NCBI GenBank assembly: GCA_902576045.1 | Contig: CACGTU010000004.1 | Span: 1 to 64,000, forward strand | Length of the DNA: 64,000 bases | Direction of reading: 5' to 3' | Source of the DNA: an uncultured Pelagibacteraceae bacterium | GTDB lineage: Bacteria; Pseudomonadota; Alphaproteobacteria; Pelagibacterales; Pelagibacteraceae | Shown: positions 45,425 through 54,183 of the stretch, piece by piece | How positions within the stretch are numbered: position 1 is the first letter of the stretch | Layout: every line of letters begins with the position of its first letter | Notes under the pieces: generated by a model | Told to the model about the DNA's origin: nothing | Database searches by the model: none | The model's input: the letters and a program-made list of their open reading frames with translations, nothing else | Position numbers and translations under genes: made by a program

Positions 45425-46091
45425 TATAGTTTTTATATTTTTCTTTATTGATTTTAATAAAACTAACTGTATCACCTGGATTAATTAGGTTTGGATTATC
45501 TTCGTTCAGTGAGTCAAAAACATTCAAGGGTGTATTGCCAATTATATTCCAACCACCTGGACTTTCAAAAGTATAAATATTGCAAAATTGTTCTGTTAAA
45601 CCAATTGAACCTTTTGGAACTTTAACTCTTGGAGTTTCTAATCTTTTGGCATGCAAATTTTTATCAATATCTCCTAAGAAAGGCATGCCTGCAATAAAAC
45701 CTGTCATATAACAGAAATATTCTTTTGAAAAAAATGTTTCTAAAATTTCATCATTTGGCTTATTTAATTTTCTTTCAAGCTTTTTAAGATCTAATGCATA
45801 TTCTTCCTCACAACATAATGGGATTTGAATTTTTTTTTTAGATGTACTGAGATTTTTTTTTATCTCTAAGTTTTCAATAATTTTTTTAGTTTTTTCAAAG
45901 TTCGTAATTGATAAATCAAATGAAACTATAAGCTTGTTGTAAGACGGAGTTAAATTTGTAATTCCCTCAAACTTACTGTCTTTTAAACTTTGAAAGTAAT
46001 TAATTACTTTTGAATTAATTTCTTTATTAACATCATTACCAAAATCACAATAAACTGCTGCGTCACCAAGATTTGATATATTTTTTATCAT
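45417..46091 (-). CDS. pxpB: 5-oxoprolinase subunit B (KipI family)
   Basis: This 224-residue protein matches the KipI/PxpB family: ITNLTPSYNKLIVSFD, CCEEEYALDL, YFCYMTGFIAGMPFLGDID, and SPGGWNIIGNTPLNVFD. It forms 5-oxoprolinase with PxpA and PxpC; 5-oxoproline arises spontaneously from glutamine and glutamate and from gamma-glutamyl compounds. It is divergent from pxpA with 28 bases between the starts. Confidence 0.92.
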   Translation of the reverse strand: MIKNISNLGDAAVYCDFGNDVNKEINSKVINYFQSLKDSKFEGITNLTPSYNKLIVSFDLSITNFEKTKKIIENLEIKKNLSTSKKKIQIPLCCEEEYALDLKKLERKLNKPNDEILETFFSKEYFCYMTGFIAGMPFLGDIDKNLHAKRLETPRVKVPKGSIGLTEQFCNIYTFESPGGWNIIGNTPLNVFDSLNEDNPNLINPGDTVSFIKINKEKYKNYNE

Positions 46092-46119
46092 GCCATGTTA
46101 TACTTTAAACTTTGTTGCT

Positions 46120-46896
46120 ATGGAAATTAATATAAATTGTGATTTAGGTGAAAAATCCAAACATCATTCAAATAAAAATGATCCTGATTTACTTGAGATA
46201 GTAAATTCTGCAAATATAGCCTGCGGCTATCATGCTGGCGATGAAGAAACAATGAATAATGTTATAAAAATATCTAAAAAAAATAATGTAAGTATTGGAG
46301 CCCACCCTTCGTTTAATGATCCAGAAAATTTTGGAAGAGAAAGAATGAATTTATCTTCCAATGAAATTAGAAAATTAATATTAGATCAATATGAAATTTT
46401 ACAAAAAATTGCATCTGATCACGGAGAAAGTGTTACACATATAAAACCACATGGTGCATTAAATAATATGGCATGTGAAGATTTGGATTTAGCAATCACT
46501 CTTGCAAAAGCTGTTCAAGAAACTGGTGATGATATTATTTATTTAGTTCCAACTGGTTCGAAAATGGAAATAGCTGCAAAAAAATTAAATATGAATATTG
46601 CATGTGAAATTTTTGCTGATCGTAACTATGAAGATGATGGAAACTTAGTTTCTAGAAAAAAATCTCATGCTCTTATTACCGACCCTGAGGAAGCTAAAAA
46701 ACACGTATTAAACATGGTAAAAAATCAGTCACTTAATTGTCACAGTGGGAAGCAGATACCTTGTGAAATAGACTCTGTGTGCATACATGGAGACAATCTT
46801 AGTTCACTAGGAACAGCAAAGTTAATTAAAAAAAACCTGTTGGAAAATGGTCTTGAACTAAAAGCATTAAATAAAATGGAGAAATTTAAAAAATGA
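46120..46896 (+). CDS. pxpA: 5-oxoprolinase subunit A (LamB/YcsF family)
   Basis: This 258-residue protein is the catalytic-side partner of 5-oxoprolinase, with INCDLGEKSKHHSNKNDPDL at the N-terminus, ANIACGYHAGDEETM, IGAHPSFNDPENFGRE and VTHIKPHGALNNMA. The track starts at 46090, inside the divergent pxpB start; ATG 46120 (MEININCDLGE) matches the family. It is oriented away from pxpBC and overlaps the following TPR gene by 4 bases. Confidence 0.92.
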   Translation: MEININCDLGEKSKHHSNKNDPDLLEIVNSANIACGYHAGDEETMNNVIKISKKNNVSIGAHPSFNDPENFGRERMNLSSNEIRKLILDQYEILQKIASDHGESVTHIKPHGALNNMACEDLDLAITLAKAVQETGDDIIYLVPTGSKMEIAAKKLNMNIACEIFADRNYEDDGNLVSRKKSHALITDPEEAKKHVLNMVKNQSLNCHSGKQIPCEIDSVCIHGDNLSSLGTAKLIKKNLLENGLELKALNKMEKFKK

Positions 46897-47375
46897 AAAA
46901 AACCTTTGTTATTCTTTTGTTAACTATGGGATTAACCTGTAATTCGTTTGCTGCAGGTTCGTCATCATCAAGTTCGGAGACTAAATCCAATTATGATAAA
47001 GCCGTAAAGCTTATAAAGGCTGCAAAAAAGTATGAAATAGACGGAAAAGTAGACAAGGCAAAGAAAAGATACGAAAGAGCTTTGAAATTTTTAGTGGTGT
47101 CAAATAAGAATAAACCAAATAAAGCTGACACTCTTAACTATTTAGGTTTTACAACTAGAAAATTGGGAGATTTTGAGAACGGAGAGAAATATTACCTTCA
47201 AGGTTTAGCTATTGATCCAAAACATAAAGGTATAAACGAATATTTAGGTGAATTATATGTTGCAACAAATAGGCATAATCTTGCTGTCGAAAGACTTGAG
47301 GTTTTAAAGGGTTGTGGTTGTGAGGAATATGATCAACTAAAAGCTGTCATAGCTGGTGAAAAATCAAAGTATTAA
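46893..47375 (+). CDS. Secreted tetratricopeptide-repeat protein with C-terminal CxC
   Basis: This 160-residue protein has a Sec-type signal (KKTFVILLLTMGLTCNSFA) with cleavage likely near residue 21, a Ser-rich linker, then two or three TPR-like helical repeats (KAKKRYERALKFLVVSN; KLGDFENGEKYYLQGLAIDP). A KGCGCEEYDQLKAVI segment near the end carries a Cys-x-Cys pair. It is predicted to be periplasmic, with unknown function. Its ATG overlaps the pxpA stop, but that need not mean a shared pathway. Confidence 0.7.
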   Translation: MKKTFVILLLTMGLTCNSFAAGSSSSSSETKSNYDKAVKLIKAAKKYEIDGKVDKAKKRYERALKFLVVSNKNKPNKADTLNYLGFTTRKLGDFENGEKYYLQGLAIDPKHKGINEYLGELYVATNRHNLAVERLEVLKGCGCEEYDQLKAVIAGEKSKY

Positions 47376-47380
47376 TAAAT

Positions 47381-47408
47381 ACTTAACAGATATTATAATA
47401 TGTTAAGT
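47381..47408. repeat. Inverted repeat after the TPR gene
   Basis: Perfect 8-base arms ACTTAACA and TGTTAAGT enclose a 12-base AT-rich spacer that contains the self-complementary TATTATAATA. It starts 5 bases after the TPR stop. A weak transcription terminator or a dimeric-regulator binding site are both possible; no T-run follows on either strand, so the former is less likely. Confidence 0.5.
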
Positions 47409-47431
47409 TCGTAAAAAATTTTAATTAGCAA

Positions 47432-47460
47432 AATATTTAAAATTATTTATATAGTATAAT
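47432..47460 (+). promoter_or_regulatory. Probable promoter of the TerC-family gene
   Basis: A consensus -10 TATAAT lies at 47455-47460, 29 bases before the TTG start of the next gene. The -35 hexamer is weak (AT-rich, about 47432). The gap of 114 bases after the preceding stop is one of the larger ones in the window, consistent with a promoter here. Confidence 0.45.
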
Positions 47461-47489
47461 TAAATACCCTAAAAAGTTGAAATTTTAAA

Positions 47490-48101
47490 TTGATAGAACA
47501 ATCTTTAATATTATTACAAATAATCTTTATTGATATAATTTTAGCTGCAGATAATGCGATTATAATTGGCTTAATTGCTGCAAACTTTGTTCCTAAAAAT
47601 AGAAAAAAAATTATCTTTTGGGGTGTTGTAGGTGCACTTGTTTTTAAAGTAGTTTTTGCAATATTTGCTACTTACCTATTTAAATTCTATTTCATCAAAA
47701 TTTTAGGGGGGTTGCTTTTAATTTGGATTGTGAATGATTTAAGAAAAGATTTATTTGAAATTCAAAAAATTAAATCACCAAAAAAAAAATCAATGGAACC
47801 ATCATTTATTAAAAGTATCTACAAGGTTCTATTTGCTGATATTACAATTAGCTTTGACAATGTTATTGGAGTTGTTGGAGCCTCAAAAGGTAACTTTGGA
47901 TTTATGATATTTGGATTAGTTTTATCAGTAGTATTAACTGGTGCTTTAGCAACATACTTAGCAAATTATATTCAAAAACATTTGTGGATTGCCTATATAG
48001 GTTTAGGTTTTATTTTGCTGGTAGCCATTCAATTAATAATAGGTGGAATGGTTGATTTAGAGATAATAAATATAAATGAGGAATTTAAAAAATATTTTTA
48101 A
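47490..48101 (+). CDS. TerC-family membrane protein (YjbE-like)
   Basis: The 203-residue integral membrane protein has about seven hydrophobic segments and the TerC motifs DIILAADNAIIIGLIA and ADITISFDNVIGVVGA, whose aspartates and asparagines line a proposed metal path. TerC proteins are linked to manganese or tellurite homeostasis. The start is TTG 47490, since no in-frame ATG precedes the first helix. It is convergent with panB, overlapping by 4 bases. Confidence 0.85.
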   Translation: MIEQSLILLQIIFIDIILAADNAIIIGLIAANFVPKNRKKIIFWGVVGALVFKVVFAIFATYLFKFYFIKILGGLLLIWIVNDLRKDLFEIQKIKSPKKKSMEPSFIKSIYKVLFADITISFDNVIGVVGASKGNFGFMIFGLVLSVVLTGALATYLANYIQKHLWIAYIGLGFILLVAIQLIIGGMVDLEIININEEFKKYF

Positions 48102-48874
48102 TAAGAATATTTTTTACTAGGATATTTTTTGCTTTTAACTTCTTTTGTAAATTTGCTAATTCCTTTTCGGATAAAACGTCTTAAATCAATATATTTTTTA
48201 ACAAATTTTATTTTTGATTGAGTTAGTCCCAAAATATCATCAGTGACTAAAATTTGACCATCACAATTATTAGATGATCCAATTCCAATCGTTGGAATTG
48301 TAATTTTTCTAGTAATCTCTTTTGATAAATCACTCTTTACACATTCAAGAACTATTGCAAATGCTCCAGATTTTTCTAAAAGTTCAGCATCACTTAAAAG
48401 ACTATTTCTTTCACGTGCAGACTTTCCTTTTGATTTAAATTTTCCTCTAACAGTTTGAGGAGTTATACCAAGATGTCCTAAAACAGGTATTTTGTTTTTA
48501 ATTAAGTGTTTGACTATTTCTTTAATTCTAAGTCCGCCTTCTAATTTTACTCCGTCACATTTTGTTTCTTTCATTACTTTTTTGCAGTTTTTTAAAGCCT
48601 CAGCTTTATTTCTATAAGTATTATAAGGCATATCTACAATCATCAGACTTTTGGATATTCCCAATCTAACACTCTTTGAGTGTTCTATCATTTTTTCAAG
48701 TGTGACTTGTCTGGTTGAATTGTAATTGTAAAGAACCGATCCAAGAGAATCTCCAACTAAAATAAGATCTGTAAATTTATCTACTTCTTCTGCAATATTT
48801 TTTGAATAAGCTGTTAGACAAACAATTTTTGACTTTTTTTTTTTTTGTTTTATTTTTTTTACCTTATCGAACAT
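48098..48874 (-). CDS. panB: 3-methyl-2-oxobutanoate hydroxymethyltransferase
   Basis: PanB makes ketopantoate from ketoisovalerate and methylene-tetrahydrofolate, the first committed step of pantothenate synthesis. The 258-residue protein shows VCLTAYSKNIAEEVDKFTD, LVGDSLGSVLYNYNST, VKLEGG, LGHLGITPQTV and a GIGSSNNCDGQILVTDD stretch, the family signatures. It is slightly shorter than the usual 265-280 residues. It uses a folate C1 unit that the glycine cleavage system can provide. panC is not in this window. Confidence 0.92.
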   Translation of the reverse strand: MFDKVKKIKQKKKKSKIVCLTAYSKNIAEEVDKFTDLILVGDSLGSVLYNYNSTRQVTLEKMIEHSKSVRLGISKSLMIVDMPYNTYRNKAEALKNCKKVMKETKCDGVKLEGGLRIKEIVKHLIKNKIPVLGHLGITPQTVRGKFKSKGKSARERNSLLSDAELLEKSGAFAIVLECVKSDLSKEITRKITIPTIGIGSSNNCDGQILVTDDILGLTQSKIKFVKKYIDLRRFIRKGISKFTKEVKSKKYPSKKYSY

Positions 48875-48945
48875 TTAAATTCTATAGATATAATAATTTA
48901 ATAAAGTATTATGCACATATTGTGTCATTAATTAATACATACTTA

Positions 48946-50520
48946 TTATTCTAATTCAATGGTGCTAGGTGGTTTTGAAGTGACGTCATATACCACCCTA
49001 TTAATTCCTCTAATATTATTTACTATTTGGTTAGAAATTTTCTGTAAAAAAGATTTTTCAAATTTAAAAAAATCTGCAGTCATACCATCTTCAGATGTTA
49101 TTGCTCTTAATAAACACAAGTATTCATATGTTCGATTATCACCCATAACACCAACAGTTTTTACAGGAAGCAAAGCTGCATAAGCTTGCCAAATTTTATG
49201 ATAAAGATTATTTTTTTTCAATCCATCTATAAAAATATGATCGGCCTCTTTTAAAATTTTAATTTTTTCTTTTGTTATAGTTCCTGGCATTCTAATAGCT
49301 AAACCAGGTCCTGGAAAAGGATGTCTTGATATTATCTCTTTATTCAATCCAAGCTCTAGCCCTAATTTTCTTACCTCATCCTTAAATAAATATTTCAAAG
49401 GCTCCACTAATTTTAAATTCATTTTTTTTGGTAAACCTCCAACATTATGATGGGATTTAATTTTTGATGTTTGACTTCCAGTTACAGATTTACTCTCAAT
49501 TAAGTCTGGGTATAAAGTTCCTTGTGCTAAAAACTGAACGTTTTTGATTTTTTTTGAATAATTTTCAAAAATTTTAATAAATAAATTACCAATTATTTTT
49601 CTTTTCTTTTCAGGGTCAGAAATATTTTTCAATCTATTTAAAAATTGTTTTTCTGCATTCACATAAACTAGATTAATTTTAAACCGTTTTTTAAATGTAT
49701 GAACAACTTGCTTTTCTTCATCTTTTCTCAAAAGTCCAGTATTTACAAATATACAGGTTAATCGGTTACCTATTGCATTAGATAATAATTTTGCAACAAC
49801 ACTGCTGTCTACACCACCCGATAGGGCACAAATGACTTTTGAATTACCAATCTGAGTTTTAACTTGATCAATAAGCTTTAATTTTTGATCTTTAGAAGAC
49901 CAGTTTCTTTTAATTTTACATATTTTAAATACAAAATTTCTTAAGATAATTTTTCCTCTATTTGTATGAGTTACCTCTGGATGAAACTGAATACCAAATA
50001 ATTTTTTCTTAGAATTTTCAACTATACAAAATTTTGCATTATTCGTTTTCCCTATCACCTTAAAATCTTTTGGTAATTTGGTAACCTCATCTGCATGGCT
50101 CATCCAGACATTATTTTCTTTTTTTGTAAAAAAATCTTTTGTAAGTATGCTCTCTTTTACTTTTTTAACTTTCGCTAAACCAAATTCTCTTGATTTTGAT
50201 TGTTTAACTTTGCCGCCTAATTCTTTTGATATTATTTGGTGACCAAAACATATTCCAAGCACTGGAATATTAGAATTAAGTAAGTTTTTATTAAATTTAA
50301 CTTTTTTACTTTGATAAACATTTAAAGGCCCTCCAGATAATATAAGACCACTAACATTTTTATCTAAAAATTTAATATTATTTGATTTGTGATGACTGAT
50401 AATTTCACAATAAACCCCAAGTTCTCTTACTTTTCTTGCTATTAATTGAGTAAACTGTGAACCAAAATCTATTATCAAGATTTTCTTAAGACTGTTCTCA
50501 AGAAGCATCTTTTTTTTCAA
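48946..50520 (-). CDS. guaA: GMP synthase (glutamine-hydrolysing)
   Basis: GuaA aminates XMP to GMP. The 524-residue protein has an N-terminal class I amidotransferase with the catalytic cysteine in [11 protein letters not shown] and His/Glu in FHPEVTHT, the PP-loop [15 protein letters not shown] near residue 234, and the C-terminal domain ending [13 protein letters not shown]. The start at 50520 overlaps the upstream TPR gene by 23 bases; ATG 50508 (MLLENSL) is an alternative. With guaB two genes upstream it forms the GMP branch. Confidence 0.95.
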   Translation of the reverse strand: MKKKMLLENSLKKILIIDFGSQFTQLIARKVRELGVYCEIISHHKSNNIKFLDKNVSGLILSGGPLNVYQSKKVKFNKNLLNSNIPVLGICFGHQIISKELGGKVKQSKSREFGLAKVKKVKESILTKDFFTKKENNVWMSHADEVTKLPKDFKVIGKTNNAKFCIVENSKKKLFGIQFHPEVTHTNRGKIILRNFVFKICKIKRNWSSKDQKLKLIDQVKTQIGNSKVICALSGGVDSSVVAKLLSNAIGNRLTCIFVNTGLLRKDEEKQVVHTFKKRFKINLVYVNAEKQFLNRLKNISDPEKKRKIIGNLFIKIFENYSKKIKNVQFLAQGTLYPDLIESKSVTGSQTSKIKSHHNVGGLPKKMNLKLVEPLKYLFKDEVRKLGLELGLNKEIISRHPFPGPGLAIRMPGTITKEKIKILKEADHIFIDGLKKNNLYHKIWQAYAALLPVKTVGVMGDNRTYEYLCLLRAITSEDGMTADFFKFEKSFLQKISNQIVNNIRGINRVVYDVTSKPPSTIELE

Positions 50521-50932
50521 AATCTTTAAGTCTTGTATCTATAGAAGTTAATTTTTCACATAATGTATTGCATATTTTCTTAAAATCTTTTTTTAAATCT
50601 TGAACTTTTGAAAAATTTGACCTTTCTAATTCTAGATCAATTAAAATATACATTGCCTCTTCATTTTTTGGATCTAATAGCAAAGCAGTATTAATATTTT
50701 TTTCTTCTTCTTTAGTATTTTTTTCTATTTTAAAAATTTTTCCTAAATAAAGATATGAATTTGAATGTTTAGGGTTGTATACAATACTTCTCTCAAACTG
50801 AAACTTTGATTCTTCATATTTTTCTTCATCAAATAATTTCTTACCTTTGTCATAAAAATTATTTTCGCTCGCATTAACTATTGCGGTTAAACCAAATATA
50901 AATATGCAAAAGGTGAATATTTTTAAAATCAT
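50498..50932 (-). CDS. Secreted TPR-repeat protein
   Basis: This 144-residue protein has a Sec signal ([21 protein letters not shown]) followed by TPR-like repeats ([40 protein letters not shown]) and a coiled-coil-like Lys-rich end. It is predicted to be periplasmic. It lies between guaB and guaA, overlapping both, although nothing suggests a purine role; it may just be packed into the operon. Confidence 0.65.
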   Translation of the reverse strand: MILKIFTFCIFIFGLTAIVNASENNFYDKGKKLFDEEKYEESKFQFERSIVYNPKHSNSYLYLGKIFKIEKNTKEEEKNINTALLLDPKNEEAMYILIDLELERSNFSKVQDLKKDFKKICNTLCEKLTSIDTRLKDFEKKDAS

Positions 50933-51993
50933 TTTTTTAATTCATCTATATTATGTACCATACTTTCATAAAATCCAGCTTTGGTTATCTTTACAAATTT
51001 AGGTTTTTTTCTTAAATCTACAACTCTAGGTGATCCAAGGTACCCCATGGATGACTTTAACCCTCCTACTAATTGATAAATTATTTTATTTACTGACCCT
51101 TTGTATTTTACAAATGCCTCAACTCCTTCAGCAACATATTTTGAAGTATCTTTTTGTTTAGTTTGAAAATATCTATCGGCTGATCCTTTATTCATTGCAC
51201 CAATAGAACCCATTCCCCTAAAGCTTTTAAATAATTTTCCATTCCTTTTTATAATTTTACCTGGAGCTTGATCAGTTCCTGCAAATAAAGACCCAATCAT
51301 AACAGCATCAGCACCAGCCGCTAAAGCTTTGGCAATATCTCCTGAAAATTTTATTCCACCATCAGCAATTAAAGTACATTTACTTTTTCCCATTCCTTTT
51401 TTAACACTTAAAATAGCGCTTAGTTGGGGGACACCAATTCCAGCAACTAACCTTGTTGTACAAATTGATCCTGGACCTATACCTACTTTAATAATATCTA
51501 CACCTAATTTAATTAAGTATTTTGCGGCTTCAGCAGTTGCAACATTTCCAGCACATAAGGTAGTTTTTTGAGGTTTAAGTCTTTTAATTTTTTTTATTAT
51601 CTCTCCAACTTTTTTTGTGTGTGCATGTGCAGTATCAACAACTATTAAATCTAAATTTTCTTTTAAAATTTTTTGTGCTCTTGAATGTTCCCGTGGACTT
51701 GCTCCAACAGCTGCTCCTACAAGACATTTCTTTACTTTAACTTTTCTTATCTCTGAAATTTGTTGTTCGATTGTCAAATTTCTGTGTATTACTCCAATAC
51801 CTCCAAGTTCAGCCATCGCTATTGCCATTTTAGATTCTGTAACTGTGTCCATGGCAGATGTTAATAAAGGAATCTTTAGAGATAAATTTTTTGATAAATT
51901 GGTAGATGTGTTGACCTCTGATGGTAGCACCTGTGAATAATTAGGTGCCAAGGTTACGTCATCAAACGTGAGTGCTTCTTTAATGATTTCCAT
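50929..51993 (-). CDS. guaB: IMP dehydrogenase lacking CBS domains
   Basis: This enzyme oxidises IMP to XMP. The 354-residue protein carries EALTFDDVTLAPNYSQVLPS, PLLTSAMDTVTES, the active-site loop GIGPGSICTTRLVAGIGVPQ with Cys178, and the flap SADRYFQTKQK. Compared with the usual 485-500 residues, the CBS pair is absent: RKVKVKKC (about residue 83-90) is followed at once by LVGAAVGAS, where about 110 residues normally intervene. GMP reductase is a similar-sized alternative, but the LVAGIGVPQ loop and adjacency to guaA favour IMPDH. Confidence 0.88.
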   Translation of the reverse strand: MEIIKEALTFDDVTLAPNYSQVLPSEVNTSTNLSKNLSLKIPLLTSAMDTVTESKMAIAMAELGGIGVIHRNLTIEQQISEIRKVKVKKCLVGAAVGASPREHSRAQKILKENLDLIVVDTAHAHTKKVGEIIKKIKRLKPQKTTLCAGNVATAEAAKYLIKLGVDIIKVGIGPGSICTTRLVAGIGVPQLSAILSVKKGMGKSKCTLIADGGIKFSGDIAKALAAGADAVMIGSLFAGTDQAPGKIIKRNGKLFKSFRGMGSIGAMNKGSADRYFQTKQKDTSKYVAEGVEAFVKYKGSVNKIIYQLVGGLKSSMGYLGSPRVVDLRKKPKFVKITKAGFYESMVHNIDELKK

Positions 51994-52031
51994 GTCCTTG
52001 TATAAACGATTCTTTGAAAATTAAAAGGTGG

Positions 52032-52643
52032 CTACCTTAAATTTTTACAGATTATAAAATTTTCTTTAGATTCTTTTCTGCTTGAGGGAGGTTTATAAAC
52101 ATGAAATTCTTTAAAATTCTTCTTAGCACTATCAACAATTTCATTAAAACTTGATCCCATAAAGATTTTTGAGACAAAAACGCCGTTTTTTTTTAAAATT
52201 TTAAGTGAAAAATTCATGGCCTCAATGCTTAACTCCCCTGTAACAAGTGAGTCTACATTTTTATTGCCGGTGGTATTTACCGCCATATCAGAGACAACTA
52301 AGTCGATTTTTTCATCAAAATTTTTTTCAATTTTTTTTTGAGTGATCTCATCTGTAAAATCACCTTTTATATGGGTAACATTTTCAATTTTGTCTAATTC
52401 TTTAAGATCAATTGCAACAAGCTTTATATTTTTGAATTTTCTTGAAATAAACTCACTCCAACTTCCAGGAGCAGCTCCAAGATCAACTATAGACATTCCA
52501 TTATTAATTACTTTAAACTTTGTTTGTATCTCTTGAAGTTTATAAACTGCCCTAGAACGATAGCCTTCTAGTTTTGATTGTCTTACGTAGATGTCTCTTT
52601 TTTGCTTATTTATCCAATTTTTTGAGATTTTATTTTTTTTCAA
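52032..52643 (-). CDS. rlmE: 23S rRNA 2'-O-ribose methyltransferase (FtsJ family)
   Basis: RlmE methylates a uridine in the A-loop of 23S rRNA. The 203-residue protein has YRSRAVYKLQEIQTKF, SAM-binding VDLGAAPGSWSEF, the catalytic Asp in VVSDMAVNTTG, and KKNGVFVSKIFMG with the catalytic Lys. Length is normal. It stands between guaB and pssA in a minus-strand run with short gaps. Confidence 0.92.
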   Translation of the reverse strand: MKKNKISKNWINKQKRDIYVRQSKLEGYRSRAVYKLQEIQTKFKVINNGMSIVDLGAAPGSWSEFISRKFKNIKLVAIDLKELDKIENVTHIKGDFTDEITQKKIEKNFDEKIDLVVSDMAVNTTGNKNVDSLVTGELSIEAMNFSLKILKKNGVFVSKIFMGSSFNEIVDSAKKNFKEFHVYKPPSSRKESKENFIICKNLR

Positions 52644-52653
52644 TTAATTTTAA

Positions 52654-53454
52654 TTACAAAACATCTTCATGATGTTCAATATCTTCAATTTCCTCAATTT
52701 TCTTGCTTTTTAAAATTGAGTAGAAATGAAACGCACTTACTGGGACAAGTAATAAATAAACTGTTCCTGCAATTACAATTGTATTGAAAGTATAAATAAA
52801 TAAAAGACCAAAAAATAGTATAACAGAAAATAAAAGAAAAATTGTAGTATTCCTAGGAACTACAATTTTTTTTAACGAGTAAGTTGGAATTTTACTAATA
52901 AGTAAAATTGAAATTATAATAAATAAAGATGGTACTAAAATTTGGTAGTTAGGATTAAATATTTGAAATTCACTTAAACTGTAAATTAAAGGCATTAAAA
53001 CTAAAATCCCACCTGCGGGAGATGGTATACCAACAAAAAAATTATCTTTCCATGATGGTTCTTCACTGGATGAAACATTAAATCTTGCTAACCTTAATGC
53101 TACACAGACAACATAAATTAATGCAACCAACCAACCTAATCTACCAATTTCAACTAATGACCAAAAATACATTATAAAAGCAGGTGCAACACCAAAGCTT
53201 ATTACATCAGTCAAACTATCAAGTTCTTTTCCAACTTTTGATGTAGCTTTTATCAGTCTTGCAATTCTGCCATCTAAGCCATCAATAATTCCTGCAACAA
53301 TTACAGCTATAATTGCTAGTTCAAAATTCCCATCAAAAGCAAATTTAATTGAGCTTAAACCGATGCAAACACCAAATAATGTTAAGATATTAGGTAAAAT
53401 TATTCTCGAATTTTTATTCGATACTAATTTTAAATTTTCTTTTGATTGTTCCAT
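52654..53454 (-). CDS. pssA: CDP-diacylglycerol-serine O-phosphatidyltransferase
   Basis: PssA makes phosphatidylserine. This 266-residue integral membrane protein has a CDP-alcohol phosphatidyltransferase motif, DGLDGRIARLIKATSKVGKE then LDSLTD, within eight hydrophobic segments. The N-terminus SRIILPNILTLFGVCIGLSS is typical. It is one base from psd, so both steps to phosphatidylethanolamine are in one unit. Confidence 0.92.
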   Translation of the reverse strand: MEQSKENLKLVSNKNSRIILPNILTLFGVCIGLSSIKFAFDGNFELAIIAVIVAGIIDGLDGRIARLIKATSKVGKELDSLTDVISFGVAPAFIMYFWSLVEIGRLGWLVALIYVVCVALRLARFNVSSSEEPSWKDNFFVGIPSPAGGILVLMPLIYSLSEFQIFNPNYQILVPSLFIIISILLISKIPTYSLKKIVVPRNTTIFLLFSVILFFGLLFIYTFNTIVIAGTVYLLLVPVSAFHFYSILKSKKIEEIEDIEHHEDVL

Positions 53455-53455
53455 C

Positions 53456-54103
53456 CTACCTTTTGGCTATTAAAGTTTCACCTGCTATCATTTTTTGATC
53501 AACCTTGACTAAAGGTTTATAATTTTCAAAATATAAATCAGCTCTACTTCCAAATCTAATCATTCCTATTCTATCACCTTGTTTAAGATCTTGATCTACT
53601 GATGTTTCTGTTACAATTCTTCTTGCAACTAAACCTGCAATTTGAACTACAATAATATCTTCACCGAATGTATTGTTTAACTTGTAGTAATTTCTTTCAT
53701 TATCTTCGCTTGCTTTATCTAAAGACGCATTAATAAATTTTCCAGGTTTATACAAAATTTCTGTAATTTTTCCTGAACAAGGAATTCTATTAACATGACA
53801 GTCAAATACATTCATAAATATGCTAACTTTGGTAAATTTTCTATCTTCTAAACCAAGTTCTTTTGGACCATTAGTCTCAAAAACTTGAAGAACAACTCCA
53901 TCAGCTGGACTTGTAAGATAATCTTCATCACCAATTGAAATTCTATCTGGATCTCTGAAAAAATAATAGCACCAGATAGATAAAACTAAACCAACAAAAC
54001 CTAAAAACCCATGAATAAAATACAGTACTATTGTTACAAAGACGAAAATTACAATAAATTTATAACCTTCGTTATGAATTTTTGGGAATATTTTCTCAAA
54101 CAT
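53456..54103 (-). CDS. psd: Phosphatidylserine decarboxylase, short type
   Basis: Psd converts phosphatidylserine to phosphatidylethanolamine with a pyruvoyl group. The 215-residue protein is the short alphaproteobacterial form, with two N-terminal membrane segments, DPDRISIGDEDYLTSPADG, IFMNVFDCHVNRIPCSG and the self-cleavage site in MIRFGSRADLYF (serine of FGSR). Its start is divergent from icd with 80 bases between them. Confidence 0.92.
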   Translation of the reverse strand: MFEKIFPKIHNEGYKFIVIFVFVTIVLYFIHGFLGFVGLVLSIWCYYFFRDPDRISIGDEDYLTSPADGVVLQVFETNGPKELGLEDRKFTKVSIFMNVFDCHVNRIPCSGKITEILYKPGKFINASLDKASEDNERNYYKLNNTFGEDIIVVQIAGLVARRIVTETSVDQDLKQGDRIGMIRFGSRADLYFENYKPLVKVDQKMIAGETLIAKR

Positions 54104-54183
54104 AGCTAACTCGATTAATTGATAAATTTTGATTAATATGTATATAAAATGCAGAAATTCAATTAATAAGATACATCAAAAAA

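Noticed and set aside
51617-51940. Opposite-strand ORF of 107 residues inside guaB
   Set aside because: Fully overlaps the conserved IMP dehydrogenase core; a shadow frame, with no ribosome-binding site.
50929-51993. GMP reductase as identity of the CBS-less enzyme
   Set aside because: Adjacency to guaA and the LVAGIGVPQ loop with the IMPDH-type flap favour IMP dehydrogenase, although size alone would allow GMP reductase.
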